Assembly: GCA_014526335.1 (NCBI GenBank)
Contig: JACTAT010000012.1
Location: 448,737-512,736, forward strand
Source of the DNA: Chrysaora quinquecirrha
Taxonomy: Eukaryota > Cnidaria > Scyphozoa > Semaeostomeae > Pelagiidae
Direction: 5' to 3'
Length of the DNA stretch: 64,000 bases
A model generated the notes under the pieces. The model worked only from the letters and a program-made list of their open reading frames with translations, was not told the DNA's origin and made no database searches. Position numbers and translations under genes: made by a program. Shown here one piece after another: positions 23,601 through 38,186 of the stretch (its first letter is position 1; every line of letters begins with the position of its first letter).

Positions 23601-26600
23601 AAAGTCAAGAAAATTAACAGTCTGGTGAAATTTTAGAAATGAACTTGATGCTGTTTTTGTTGGTATGTTATAAACTGATCAAGCAAAAGAATACCATTAA
23701 TTCACCTACATAGACAACGAAAAACATTGTTCAAGTAGTTGAAGAGATCGTTGTGGTTGAACTGAGAAAAAACTAGAAATTAATTTGATGGTATAATATT
23801 AAATAATTTCAGAGTTAAGGATTCTGATTTATTAAAATAAATGGTTTTGCGGAGAAATTCATTTGCGTTGCAAATGGGGTTAATTGTGCAATTTCGATCA
23901 TCCTTTTGTTGGTCAAGCGTAAGCGAAAATAGATGTTTGTCTCTTTTTAATTCAATTTTTCGCACGAATCAAAATTACGCGAAGAGATTCGTTTTTAGAA
24001 TGCTTTCATAACAACCCCAGGCTATGTGGTTATTTCATCAACTATGAGTGCGCTAGCAAAATTAATTCTAGGATTCTGAACGCTTATAGCAAATCTTTTA
24101 TGCAAATATAAATTGTACTCACCCTTTGACAGTTCGTTTGTTTGCGATAACCACTCAACTGCATTACTAACTGACGACTTAAAATTTACATTGATGCGGT
24201 TTATTAAATGATGATAGAAGCTATGTGCAGCAGTCAGGTGAGCATTATATATTGCACGAAGTGTACAATCGCTTTGTAGTAACTAGGAAAAATCAGAACG
24301 GGAAATTTACACAGGACATAAATTAACATGCATGATGGGATTCAATTTTAAGTCCTACTCACTTATAGGTCGCCCAAGAACAAGCAACTCTCGCTATCAA
24401 GACATTCTTGAGATGATTGAATTGAATGGACCCCGGCAACTTTTACGGTAGATTATAACTGCTCTTGTTTATATTTCTTAATCAACCCCAAGATCCGGAT
24501 AAATTTCAAAAAAGAAATTTTAATAACCATTGGAACATATTTTACTTTCTTCTGGCAATAACGGTGCTATATACATTCAGCAATGAAAGACTATTTTTAG
24601 GGTCAAACCAGTTCGTAATTATTAGTGGTTACAAGAAGTTAGAAGACATAATCTTGATATCCAGTACTTACATTATCACAAAATTTCGCATTTCATTTCC
24701 CGGCATAACTACTTTACTTTAAACTAAAGTTATTGGCCAAGAGAATTTTTCTCTAGAGGGGAGATCTTGGCTCTCAGTATAAGATACCTAACAAGGAGAC
24801 AAAAACCACTAGTCCACTTAAAATCTCCAAAAAGTGCCTAAGGGCGCATCTACACGAGAGCTGAAAACGGTCGTTCTTAAATTCTTTTAGGGATTAAGCG
24901 AATTATCACTTACAGTTACCGTGTAGATGGTCAATTTTGGTACTTTTTATCAAGAACGTTCTCGAGATCGGATGAAAGAAGCCGCTTGGGCAAGTTAAGC
25001 ATCCCTTGGAGGTGCTTAACCTTGTACAGTCCATTGATTAACAAATCTGTGCTGTCATCAAAGATTAAAACTTCCCTCTGCAGCAAAACATCTCACGCAT
25101 TTCCAAAGGATGAAAAATTTTGAAATTAGTAGTTTATTTCCTCATTTCCTTTTACAGAAGGTTTGCAGGGTTTGTTGAAGGGTTTTTGTTTCTCCTATGT
25201 TCATACTCATCTTGCTGAAAATTCAGTTTTTTTCAAACATAATAAATTTGACGGAGCAGAAGGGCGATACTAACGACAACGAATCAGAAGGGCAATGCCA
25301 GCCTTAGACATGTCACCTAACGAATTCTACTTGTTGCTGAATTGACACTAGACATGACGAAAACTTGGAAAATAACGAATTCTTGAACTTAAAGCGAGAG
25401 ATAACTTTACTACTTTGTGTGCTTGTTCGAACAACAGAATGATCAGCTATCATTTGCACGACTATTTAAGTTACGGAGACTGAGGACTAACATCTAATAC
25501 TTGGCGTTAAATAACATTTACTGGCGTAGAATTTCCAATTGTTTTATTTTCAAAGGCGGTAATAATTATCACTCAGTTGTACAAGTTATTCCAGTGTGAA
25601 CGGCAAAAGTTGCATTTTTGGAGATGGACAAATTTCTACTTATCTTCAAAGGTTCCGTTGTAGAGCTGAAAAACTAGAATTAACAAGCGGGAAAAGGAAA
25701 GAGCTGTCACCATGTTTGCTTTCTGAAGAGGGAGAAGTACGCGCATTAAATTGGAAGCAATCTTAAACAGGGCAAACTGTTGGTCAATCTGTTGGTCAAT
25801 GCGAACAAAAACCTTACAAACTTTGTCAAATATGAAAAAGTTTTGTAAATTTGCGTGTGAGTTTAATGTTTGACAATTTTTGTCAAGAAATTCGTGAAAC
25901 ACTATGCGAGTGGGCCCTTTGAGACTAAACTGTACGGTACGGATGTTTTGTTATGTTTGGAATGGCATGAAGTGTCAACAAGGTATTGGTGTTAAGGCTA
26001 AGTGTATTACAACTGTTCAGTGGGATGGCAACAGTCCCCCCAGGGCATCTAATAGCGCTTGCTTGGCGGTGCCGCTCTTTGGTTGTTAACAGACTGTCGC
26101 GTCTCAAAGGCGCATGCGTTCTTCTCAGCTACGTATTGGTGTTAGTCGGTTGGGTTCAGGTAAAGGTTTGTAGAGATATGGTTATCTTTGGATGTAACTG
26201 CAAAGTCAAGAAAATTAACAGTCTGGTGAAATTTTAGAAGTGAACTTGATGCTGTTTTTGTTGGTATGTTATAAACTGATCAAGCACAAGAATACCATCA
26301 ATTCACCTACATAGACAACGAAAAACATTGTTCAAGTAGTTGAAGAGATCGTTGTGGTTGAACTGAGAAAAAACTAGAAATTAATTTGATGGTATAATAT
26401 TAAATAATTTCAGAGTTAAGGATTCTGATTTATTAAAATAAATGGTTTTGCGGAGAAATTCATTTGCGTTGCAAATGGGGTTAATTGTGCAATTTCGATC
26501 ATCCTTTTGTTGGTCAAGCGTAAGCGAAAATAGATGTTTGTCTCTTTTAATTCAATTTTCGCACGAATCAAAATTACGCGAAGAAATTCGTTTTTAGAAT

Positions 26601-29600
26601 GCTTTCATAACAACCCCAGGCTATGTGGTTATTTCATCAACTATGAGTGCGCTAGCAAAATTAATTCTAGGATTCTGAACGCTTATAGCAAATCTTTTAT
26701 GCAAATATAAATTGTACTCACCCTTTGACAGTTCGTTTGTTTGCGATAACCACTCAACTGCATTACTAACTGACGACTTAAAATTTACATTGATGCGGTT
26801 TATTAAATGATGATAGAAGCTATGTGCAGCAGTCAGGTGAGCATTATATATTGCACGAAGTGTACAATCGCTTTGTAGTAACTAGGAAAAATCAGAACGG
26901 GAAATTTACACAGGACATAAATTAACATGCATGATGGGATTCAATTTTAAGTCCTACTCACTTATAGGTCGCCCACGAACAAGCAACCCTCGCTATCAAG
27001 ACATTCTTGAGATGATTGAATTGAATGGACCCCTGCAACTTTTACGGTAGATTATAACTGCTCTTGTTTATATTTCTTAATCAACCCCAAGATCCGGATA
27101 AATTTCAAAAAAGAAATTTTAATAACCATTGGAACATATTTTACTTTCTTCTGGCAATAACGGTGCTATATACATTCAGCAATGAAAGACTATTTTTAGG
27201 GTCAAACAAGTTCGTAATTATTAGTGGTTACAAGAAGTTAGAAGACATAATCTTGATATCCAGTACTTACATTATCACAAAATTTCGCATTTCATTTCCC
27301 GGCATAACTACTTTACTTTAAACTAAAGTTATTGGCCAAGAGAATTTTTCTCTAGAGGGGAGATCTTGGCTCTCAGTATAAGATACCTAACAAGGAGACA
27401 AAAACCACTAGTCCACTTAAAATCTCCAAAAAGTGCCTAAGTAAATGAAACATGCGACAAAGAATGAATTATCCTTTGCAACAAACAAATTCCCAATAAG
27501 TTATAACTCATCACTTGGACTTATCACTTGCCCAGCAACTAAAATAGGTGGTTCCGTTGAAAATGTTGGCTTTCTATCTGAAATTTTACAAACATCTTTC
27601 AAAATAAGATAAGCATTTAAGACGAAAACATGTTATCCTTCGAATGAAAGGGATCAGCATTGAAGTTTGGTGAATCTACAAGTTTTGATAAAACAAATTA
27701 ATGATCTTATGTATTGCGCATTTCCCTAAGACAAGTCATTCCGATGGCAGTCACAGAACCAAAAGGCTCTCGAGGGCATATTTAAATTCAATGACAGTCA
27801 TTTTCAGCGGGCCGTGTCGAATTTCAGGAAATATATACACAGTAATGTATTTTTCTAAATAATTTAACGTTCAGATGCTCAATCTTTTGAACAAGAAGAT
27901 GCAAGGGTTGGTGCATGCTTGTAATCCTGTGTAGAGTTATTCCAAAGTTTAGTCCAATGGAAGCAGGTTGCTTTTTTGGCTTGTTTTTTTTCCTCCGTTC
28001 TCTGATATTTTGATGAGACATTTTATGCTTAATTCAGATAGATATTTAGGTACAAAACCGGGTTACAATTTTTACGACCTTTACTATTGATTCTATTGCC
28101 GGGCATTCTTTTTCTATTTGGGCAAATCTCTACTCACTAGAAGTTAGGCGTCTGCTTGCATGTTTTCATTGTTTCCATCTTGTCTTCAAAAGAAATGAAG
28201 CAACAGCCAGACTTGACATCCACTTCACTGAAAACCTTGGCTTCAGAAATTTCAGGAAGAATATCCTCAATCACAAGTAGCGGATATCTACTTCGGATAA
28301 ACGAAATAAAGCTTCAATTAAGAATTTGGAATTGTCTACTTCCCATCTTTTTTTGTCTGCATCGAGATTAAAGAACACCAATCAGTTAGCTATCTGACGG
28401 GCTTTATAGCTTGACCTACAAGCTTATCAAGCCCTTTCCGAAGCTATTCAACAGGGCGACATTTGTACAGCTTTAATTTCTGAAGAAATACCGACATGGG
28501 CGTTGTTCAGACAGGCTTGACCATTGTCATACATATGAAGGCTTGCAGTTGACTCATCAAGAGGCTGATCATGAACATGTTTCCATGGAATCACTTTCAC
28601 AATGCTACAGCAGTAAATTTAGAAATTAATTCTACCATTTCTTGCAATCTCTACCTCTACATAAACTAGCCTTTTCTTTGTGCTCAATGCGTTGATCTCA
28701 TTTGATATGACAATTAAAACCATTTCTATATCAGACTCAGAATCAGATAGCCACACTTACACGAACTTTCTTTGGTTTTTCTTTGCAAAAACTGGCAAAA
28801 TGTTTCTTTTCTTTGCATTTATTGAACATCTTGCCCATGCAAAACAAGTCTTTTATGGGTAATAACAGGTTTGTCTTGACCTTTCTCGCCTGTTAATCAA
28901 TGGATTTGATCCTGATGTCCAGAATTTATCTGCATTTGGGTGAATGTGCTCTCATAATTCCGCAAAAATCATAACATAGGTAATCTAAGCTCCCTATCCT
29001 GTCTCTAAGACAGCCACAAAAATTATATGATTTTGCAAGTGTCTTTACGGAGAATAAATATGTGTCAAATAATTCATCAAGTTTCTGAGCTCAAAAGTTG
29101 AAATTTGTATCTCAAAGGTTTCATTCGTTTGTCTCAACATATGAGAATCTAGATTCCTTTTCATATCTTTAGCAAAAGCTGTTTAAAGTTGATCAGATGC
29201 ATTATAAATTTGCACGGCTTTTCTTCCCATTACTGATATGAGTCATGATCTGTGGTAGTTATCAGGCTGACTCCTTATACTATCATCACAACGCAGTTAT
29301 TTTCCTAATCTGTTTTCATGTTTTCTAAACAACTGGTTAGTTACCAAGCACACGCAAAATCTAACCATCTAACAACAACAACAACTAAGACAACAACAAC
29401 AACTAATACACAATATTTTCACAGATTCGTTAATGTTAAGGTAAGTCTTGGTGCATAGACGGCTGTACTGACCTTCCCTGTCAAGACGTATGCATCGAAG
29501 ATTCTCTTTGTTTTGTGATCTTTCTGCTTCCTGAAGTAATGATTACTCCACAGAATGGCACTTCTTTAACATTGAATATGCTCTTATCTTGACTAAAGTC

Positions 29601-32600
29601 ATTTCCTACTAATTTTTTTTGTTATGCAGCGATGTTATCTAAGATCAACATGAAGTATCCTTAAAATCTGGCTGGAGTGCTTTGTTCAGCTCCGCTAAGT
29701 TCCCCAAAGTCAGCCTCCAATAATGCATCAACAGCTCTTTCGCATGAAACACATGAAACATTGTTGCAAATGGACTTTCTTCATCAAGTTTAAGTTGGTG
29801 AAAGCTGGACCTTTATATCTTCAACATTTGCAATAGGAACGTGCGAGTCCTTTATAGCCCTATAAGCCTGCCTTATTTCTATTGTTACTCCCAAACTCAT
29901 ATTTTCTTTTTGCCAAAACAATATTAGAGATCCAAGGTGCAGGAACCGAGTGCTCCTCCATAATATCAGTCCCATCCATTTTATTTATTATTTTCTCTGG
30001 TCCAGTTATTATCTTACTTCGCGGTATTTCAAATGCCCTTCCCTTCAAACGCTCTGAAATATTTCTTCAGCCAATAGCCTTTAACTGATCGGTCTTTTCA
30101 TCAACTAGGAGCCTCTGAACTCTTCCCTCTTTTGACGTCGAAATGAATTGAACTTTATTTTTGCAAGCCTTTCTGCTGTAGGCCAACATATCAAAGTAGC
30201 GCTTTAGTTGGCGACGATATCATATTTTTCATCAAACTACCTTTGAGAATTTGGAACGAATTCTAGGTGAAATAGATAAAGAAAAAAAAGAAATGATTCT
30301 TATAGGAGACACCAACTGTGATTTTAAGAACAATACAAACGCCAATACAAAAGGCTTAAACTGAATATGTTTTTATTCTGAATATCAACTTGAGAAAATA
30401 ATAAATTCGTATACCAGAGTTGCAGTTACAACAAATGAACGCAACACAACAAATGAATGAATTGGTAAATCTCTTATTGACTATTTCGCTTCCTCCAATC
30501 CAAGGTTTACTTTGAGCACAGATATAATCGAGACGGGGATGGTTGATCACAATTTGGTATACGGAGTTAGGAAAAATGCACTCCGACAAAAAATGGGCAA
30601 ACCTAAACCCACTGAATCGTGAAATATGAAAAAATATGATACTGAAAGCGAACTTTCAAGATGATAAAAACTAAGTGATTAGGAAACCATAATTACCCCC
30701 ATTTAGTGATGATCCTGTAAGTACGACAGACACATTCCAGGAAATTTTTGAGTCGGTACTCGATACCCATGTACAAATTCGAAGACGAAAAACGAAATCT
30801 GACTTTGCCCCTTGGCTAACTTCGAATATAAGAAACTTACTGAAAGCCAGGGACAATTTTAAGAAATTATCTACAAAATCTCCTGAATTGTGGCCCCAAT
30901 ATACTAGAATGCGGAACAGAGTAACAAAACAAATTCGATCCGCTTTCGAGGAATATTATAAAGGGTTAATTGAAAAAAAATTAAAATGACTCCAGAGATT
31001 TTAAAAAAGAAATAAAAACCACACCCCTTCCAGCTTAGAAATAGAACAACGAGAAATAATGAACGTATACTTGAAGCACGAAACTCTCATTTTGCATTGA
31101 TTGTACCAAAACAAACCGAGAAAATCGAGACCGGGGCGGATGACGATTGCCTACAGAACAAAATAAATGAAGAAAAAGAATGAAATTTAAAATCATGGAC
31201 GAAAAATATATGTTGAAAGCTATTAGTCAACTAAAATACGGAAAGACGGCAGGTTTCACTTATTAAAGATGCTTGTAAATTTATAGCAAAACCACTCGCA
31301 CTAATTTACAACTCATCTATCACACACGGTATCTTCCCCAACGTTTCGAAATTAGCAAGAGTTACTCCACTTCATAAATCAAGCTCAAAGAAGGATGAAA
31401 ACAACTATAGACCTATATTTGTAATTTCTGTTTTTTCAAGAATGCAAGAGAGAATAGTTCATGACCAACTGTTAGATTTCCTTAATGAAAATAAGAAACT
31501 AACAGGAAATCAGTCAACTTTCAAGAAACTATATTCTACAACAGCATCGTTAATTAACAGTACCGACCAATGGACCTAAATATAGACTCAAGCAAGGTAA
31601 ATCTCACTATCTTTTTACACCTTAAAAAGGCTTTTGATACAGTCGAAAACGAGGTACTAATGAAAAAATTAAATGCCTATTGCATAAGAGGTAAAACAGG
31701 AAATTGGTTTATGTCCTACTTGAGCAGCCAGAAACAATTTTACAGTGGACATCACTCAGAGCCAAAAGAAATCACCTGTGGAATTTCCCAAAGATCTTGT
31801 TTCGGACCACTTCTTTTCATTATTTATCTAAATAATTTTGAAAAGTGCTTTCAAATGTCAAAGACCAGCATGTTTGCTGATGATAGCATGTATTATCGTG
31901 AAGTTTTTTCAATGAAATTTTTATTCGTTTGCCAGTAAAAATCCCTCAAAGCTGGACCTTACCGGAAATTTTACAATATCCCTGTAACAATTGCCTAAAA
32001 AGACTCCTCAAGTTAGTGCAAAACGCAGAGCAACAACTAAGCAATATTTCTGATTGGCTAAGAACAACTAAAATCAGCCCAAATCCACAAAAACTGAGTT
32101 CTTAATAATTGCACATCCACTAAAGACAAATAAAACGAGTTTCAAAGACAAAGCCTTGTGGGTTAATAGTTGACGAGCACTTAACATGGGATGAAAAATT
32201 TCAACCCACAAAAGGACAGGCTTATAGTGGGCTTTCAGTATTAAAACGTTTGAAAACATAATCCCACAGTCTCAACTTTGCAACGTTTACCATGCATTAA
32301 TCGAGAGTCGCTTAAGTTGGGCTGGTGGTTAAAAAGCTGCCTGTCTGGATGCGGAGATTATGCATGCCCTATGCCTGTCAAGGTTGGCTGCCTTCCAATA
32401 TATGGAGCTTACGTGTGTTATGACTGTCAAGGAGTGCTGCCTATCAAGTGGGCTGGTGGTTGGTAAGCTGCATGCATGCCTCGAGGCGCAGCTAATGCAT
32501 GTTTAATGCCCATTAAGGATGGGCTGATTGTTACAAGGCTGCGCGCCAGGAGGTGGATCAAATGCCTGATTTGATGCCTGTCAAGATGAGCTATTGGTTG

Positions 32601-35600
32601 CTAATCTCCATGCCTGGGTTAACTATGTTGAAAATATCAAGTATATAAAGCCTGATGTGGTGTGCTTTGCACTTCTTGACATTTTCCGATTCTAAAAGCA
32701 GCGTCATTACTTTTAAATCTTACGCCTATCCTCTGTCCCTTTATTTGGATTGTGGTGTTACCCTGTCTTAGGTGTTCTAATTTCAAACTTTGGAGGACGA
32801 CCCAAAGTGACGATCAATCAAACCTTAAGTGGATTAAGTCTAATTTTTTGGCTCTTTCCAGCATGTCTTTACCTTTCGATCCTGTCTTAGTTTTTGAATT
32901 ATTTCATAAAAGCCTTTCCTCCATAGAATATCTTCAATTCTTCTTGCGTCCTCTGGGCAAACATCAAATATAACTTCTTCACATGTGTCTTTCAATCTAG
33001 GACAAGCAGCAAGCATTAGTAATTAATTTCACCTTTTGGGCCGTTTCTAAAGAAATATCAAAGAACATAACCCACATAATATAATATGATATAACATTAA
33101 TCTTAATATAGCCCCTCCTTCACATCCTTAACTTGTCTTTGTCAACATCAAAGTTCCCCTTAGAGTGGAAGGTCGCTCTATGTGTACCTATCTTCAAGGG
33201 TGGAGGTGCAAAAAACCTGGACAACTATAGGCCGATCTCGGTGCTGCAAGTTTTCTCAAAAATTCTTGAAAGGGTTGTTTATTAGCAACAGTAAATATTT
33301 GGAAAACAACAAATTTTTGTCTCCATGCCAGTTCGGATTTAGGAAGAAACGCTCAATGTTATTCACCTCACTGACACTATAAGGAAAAACATGGACATGG
33401 AACAACTAACAGGGGCTCTTCTCATAGATCTCCGAAAAGCATTCGATACCGTAGACCACAAATCCCTGACCTCAAAACTACTCTGTTATGGCGTTGAAAA
33501 CAATGAGTTAAGATGGATTGAAGATGATCTCTTAAATCGATGTCAAATCGTCAGCTTTGAAGGGGAAAAGTCAAAAGAAGAAAAGAGATCTTGTTCGGAG
33601 TGCCACAGGGGTCGATTTCACCATAGTCAACCACCCCGGATAACGTATGTGCAGTACAGCGGTGGTTGTGCAGTACAGTGGTGGTTGTGCAGTACAGCGG
33701 AGGGATAACATCAGTACAGCGGAGGGATATCATCAGTACGGCGGAGGGATACCATGAGTACAGCGGTGGATGTTCAGTACAGCGGTGGGATACCATGAGT
33801 ACAGCGGTGGATGTTCAGTACAGCGGTGGGATAACATGAGTTGCGTGGAGGGATACCATCAGTACAGCGGAGGGATACCATAAGTACAGCGGTGGGTGTT
33901 CAGTACAGCGGAGGGATACCATGAGTTGAGTGGAGGGATACCATGAGTACAGCGGAGGGATACCATCAGTGAGATGAATTTTGCATGCGATATTTCCAGT
34001 GGCTAGTAAATATTGGACTCCGACTTGTACGAATATACTGAAAATGTGACATTTCAGAATTGTCTTTTCAATTCACTGTTATTTTTCGTACAGAGAAATG
34101 TGGAAACAAAGCTTTTTTGGAAAAAGTAGACCTAAGTAATTTAGTCCTGATCGGGAGAATTTCGCTAATAGTTCCAAGATTCTCGCATCGGAGGACATCC
34201 ACGTCACTCTCTCATTAAGAATTTCTAAGGATTTCTATCGATTGAATATTTTCAGCCGGAAAACTTTCTCTTTCCTGCGTGCAGCCGAAAGAGTAAAGAT
34301 TACAGAAATGGGAAGATTCTGTGAGAAGGATTTGAGGCGTTTGAGTTGAGCCTAAAACTTTTAGCTCCAGCGTACATCTTTTCGAAGAGTAAAATTTCCC
34401 TCGTTTGGGACTGCACGCAGGTAAAGTTTTTCTCGATGTGGGAGAAACTTACATGCGGAATTTCATCCAGTAGTTTCTCCTTTTCTCTGTCAATTGAGAG
34501 CGATTCTTTCTCCCCTTCCTCCCCCTAGCTGTGTCTTCTTCTGATCAAGAGTCATTTTCATTTTTCATTTTTCATTTCATTTGTTTATGGAGAGTAACAC
34601 TTCAGCAATGTGCTGGTTTTCAAGGGGCTCTCCATTTAACTACTTACATTATAAATATTTAGTAAGAAAACGTATTTTAAAATCCTACTGTACTACATTG
34701 TCATAATTATAAACAGAGAGTCTTTGAATTCTATTATTTTTCGCAAGGAGGAAGCTCTAAATATTTTTAATACGTTTTGCTGAGTTTTTGAAGGGTGTGG
34801 CGATCGATTCAGGTAGAGGGCTTTCGTAAAGAGAAAAGCGGGCGAAAATAGGAAAGAGTAAACAATATGCGAACATTCAGAACGGAATGAATTTTCCTTT
34901 ATAAAGTCTAATTTAGTTTTGGGATAGCTTTGCTGCTTTTTAGATTCAACTTATTAATTGTAGCTAAAATAGAGCTAGTAGCTAAGACTGACTATTTTCC
35001 TGCTTAAAAAGAAATAGCGGAACTCTCCTGGCGGAAATTTTGCTCTAATTCTTATTTCTTGGTATCGGGAGAGACGTCTTTAGTACAGAAGAACGATTCC
35101 ATTCAGGAAAATTAGATTATATCCGCAGCCGAGTTGAACTGCATATCACACGTGATGTTGCACTTATTTTCATCCACGAATTTGAACAATAAACTGAACA
35201 TTTCTCGTGGTTCCTGATCTTTCCTGGTGTCTTCTGCAGTCGATTCTCGAGCGTTGTCCCCTCAGTTAGATCACGTGACCGAAATAATTTGCGCGTTCAA
35301 GTTGTGCGGCCAGATTCAATAGAACAAAAGAAATTAGGACAATAGGCTTCCAGACCTGATTTCTATTGACTATGATTTTACGTCCTTTGTTATTACTGAT
35401 TCATGTTAACGATCTTCATCAGCAGATCTAAAAATCGAATATCATAATCTATGCAGATGACACTTTACTTTTTTTGCGGATAAAAATGAAGCCCAGATAG
35501 AAAAGGCTATAAATTATGACGCAAAAATGTTACATAATTGGCTGTGCAGTAATGATTTGATCTTGAATCCCAAACAAGGTCAAACCGAGCTTATGATGTT

Positions 35601-38022
35601 TGGAACAGCGGCAAAAAGAAGCAAGATAACACATCATGCAAAAATAACTATTGGCTCGAAAGACATCAGTAATACCGATAGATATAAGTACATTTGAATA
35701 CATTTAGATATGTCACTCATTCTGAGCACTCACATCCTAAAAATCTGCAAGCAAATCTCAAGCAGGCTAGGTCTCCTGCTCCAAAGGAGGCCAATACTCA
35801 CCACCCATGCCACTGTAAGCCAGTTATGACTTACTTAAGCATTGCGTTCTCAACATTATCAGAGACAACAGAAACGAGGTTTAAGAAGATTGAAAAGAGG
35901 GCACTTAAGATCATTTTTGGAACACAACATAAAACCACGGCGTCTGGCGATCATTTGTTTCTATGAGAACAATTCAATGTGCAGATTTCGTTTTCAAATG
36001 CTTAAATGGAACAGTTCCTGAAGTCTTCCATAAGTATTTCATGAAACTTGAACACGGAAAAGCAACGAGACGTAATGGTACGGACTTGCGGATGCCAAAA
36101 GTTAAAACTGAAAGTGGAAAAAAAGGGTTTATTACAACGGAACAAAGATTTTCAACGACTTGCCACGAACTGAAAACTGAGAAGTATTACATTCTTTCAA
36201 GAAAGCGTTGAAGGAACATTTTATCGATTAAACTTTTATAATTTTTTCATGCACGGATTTTATATGAATATGACATTTTACTGGATATTGGCAACTTTTA
36301 ACGTTTTAAAATAAATTATTTGTATCTTGTTCTTTAAGAACTACACTTTTTCTAAATTTTATGCAGGGCTTCTCTTGATAGTAGCCATATATATAGCCGA
36401 TAGAATTACCGTGTAAAAATCTGAAAAATATGGTATTATTATTATACCAAATAACAAGTAAATCGAAGACATCCCGAAACATTGCAAGTACATTCACTGA
36501 TGCAGCTCACGTCAAAGGTCAGGAAGCCATTTATTTGCAAAATTTAAAAGGGGAAAAAATTGTTATTAAACACGCCATTACTTTAGATCAAAATGGTACG
36601 ATAATGTTCGATAATGGGCACATGTTCAGTTGTGTAGCTGGAGAAAACACAAGGAGGGCTCTACCTCAGTAAAGAATTTATAGAAGTTATGATGAGGTAT
36701 TGAATGGACAGAAGGTGCACAGTACACTGGAGGTGTGCCCATCAAGAAGGGGGGTGGGTGCATGCTCACCAGATAATTTTTCAAAATACCACTGAGGATT
36801 GACATAGATTAGTCTATCGTACTGAAGGTCTGCGTTTTACACTTTGGTGTATGTACAGTATTCTAATAAGTAAATACGATTTATCACATCAACCATTTCT
36901 TCGAATACAGTACAAGCAGTGTTTTCGTGACTATTAGAATAGGCCATATCCTCTCTAACTTCCATACAATTTCCATGCAACATTTCAGTATTCGTCGCAA
37001 CCTTCCACTTACATGATGATAGCCCTCCACGATACTCCGCATCCTCCACTTACATGATGATAACCCTCCATGTTGTATTGGCACCCTCCACTTACATGAA
37101 GGTATCCCTTCACGTAAAAAATGATATCCCTCCACTTACATGATGATAACCCTCCACGATACTCCGCATCCTCCACTTACATGATGATAACCCTCCACTT
37201 ACATGATGATAACCCTCCACGTTGTATTGGCACCCTCCACTATACTGATGGTATCCCTCCACGTTGTATTGGCACCCTCCACTATACTGCACATCCTCCA
37301 CGTTACTGCACATCACGTTGTATGGGGTGATAGACGGCCAAGACGGGATAAAATGAACATTATTAAAAGTCATTGCCGCATTTAGTAATAATAATGTTAT
37401 CTTATCTTTTGCAAAGGATTTCTTCATCTATTGAAGGTATTATTTCATGCGAATTTTGATTTCGAACATAATTATGTGTTTTTGTTTCCAATGTTTGACT
37501 GCTTTTCGACCGGTCAAAATTGAAAATTTGCGGTATTTTATGTCCGAAGGACATAATGAGAGTCCGAAGGACATGAGAGGGTGTTGTGGAACGCATGTAT
37601 GGATATATGTATGTATAGACGCTTTTTCTTGCCAAAATGTAACAAAAGAAAAACCACAAATATGAGGAAGTAACTTTTGAAGTCGCCGTAAATGGATGTT
37701 ATGCATACCAATTATTTGACAATTAGCAGCAATAACGAATTTGTAAACATATAGATGAGTCATTGTGGTTGAAGTCTTGGCAGAAGATTCTCGAAGCTCA
37801 ATTAATTCTCAAAGCTCTGTCATATTGCATAAAAAAATACTTTAATTAGCCTTTTGCATTGCGCATGTTGTTGTCGATGTCCGAGGTCGTTCACAGATCA
37901 GTGCATGTCGATGTCATATTTATTTCGATTGGGTTATTGTTGTGGGAAGATTCTCGACATTCTGATGCGTGCCAATTTTCGTGTAAAGATGGGGGGTTGA
38001 TGATGATGATGATGATGATGAC

Positions 38023-38058
<36 letters not shown>

Positions 38059-38146
38059 AATGATGATGATAATGATGATCATGATGATGATGATGATGAT
38101 GATATTCATGATAATGATGGAAATGACATGATGGTGATTCTTGCGT

Positions 38147-38186
<40 letters not shown>

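Larger units (their letters stand above)
22721..24842. repeat. Segmental direct duplication, copy A (2.1 kb)
   Basis: From GAATTCTAC at 22721 to AAGTGCCTAAG at 24842 the sequence matches 25322-27441 almost base for base (offset 2601 falling to 2599 after two single-base deletions in copy B near 26544-26565). I count only scattered substitutions. The block starts with a DIRS terminal repeat and contains one SMG5 exon. The high identity implies a recent duplication or ongoing gene conversion. Confidence 0.95.

Noticed and set aside
24362..24440. Possible extra SMG5 exon ending ACCTATAA|GTGAGT
   Set aside because: The phase fits only if a weaker alternative acceptor is used for exon c, and the residues do not match SMG5. 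Direct joining of exon b to exon c already gives the expected protein.
24465..24722. 85-codon plus-strand frame, repeated at 27064-27321
   Set aside because: Repeated as part of the duplication; low-complexity Ile/Phe/Leu-rich composition and no motif.
28110..30095. One continuous Gypsy element
   Set aside because: The two RT fragments contain overlapping parts of the same domain and differ in sequence, so they are two separate remnants.
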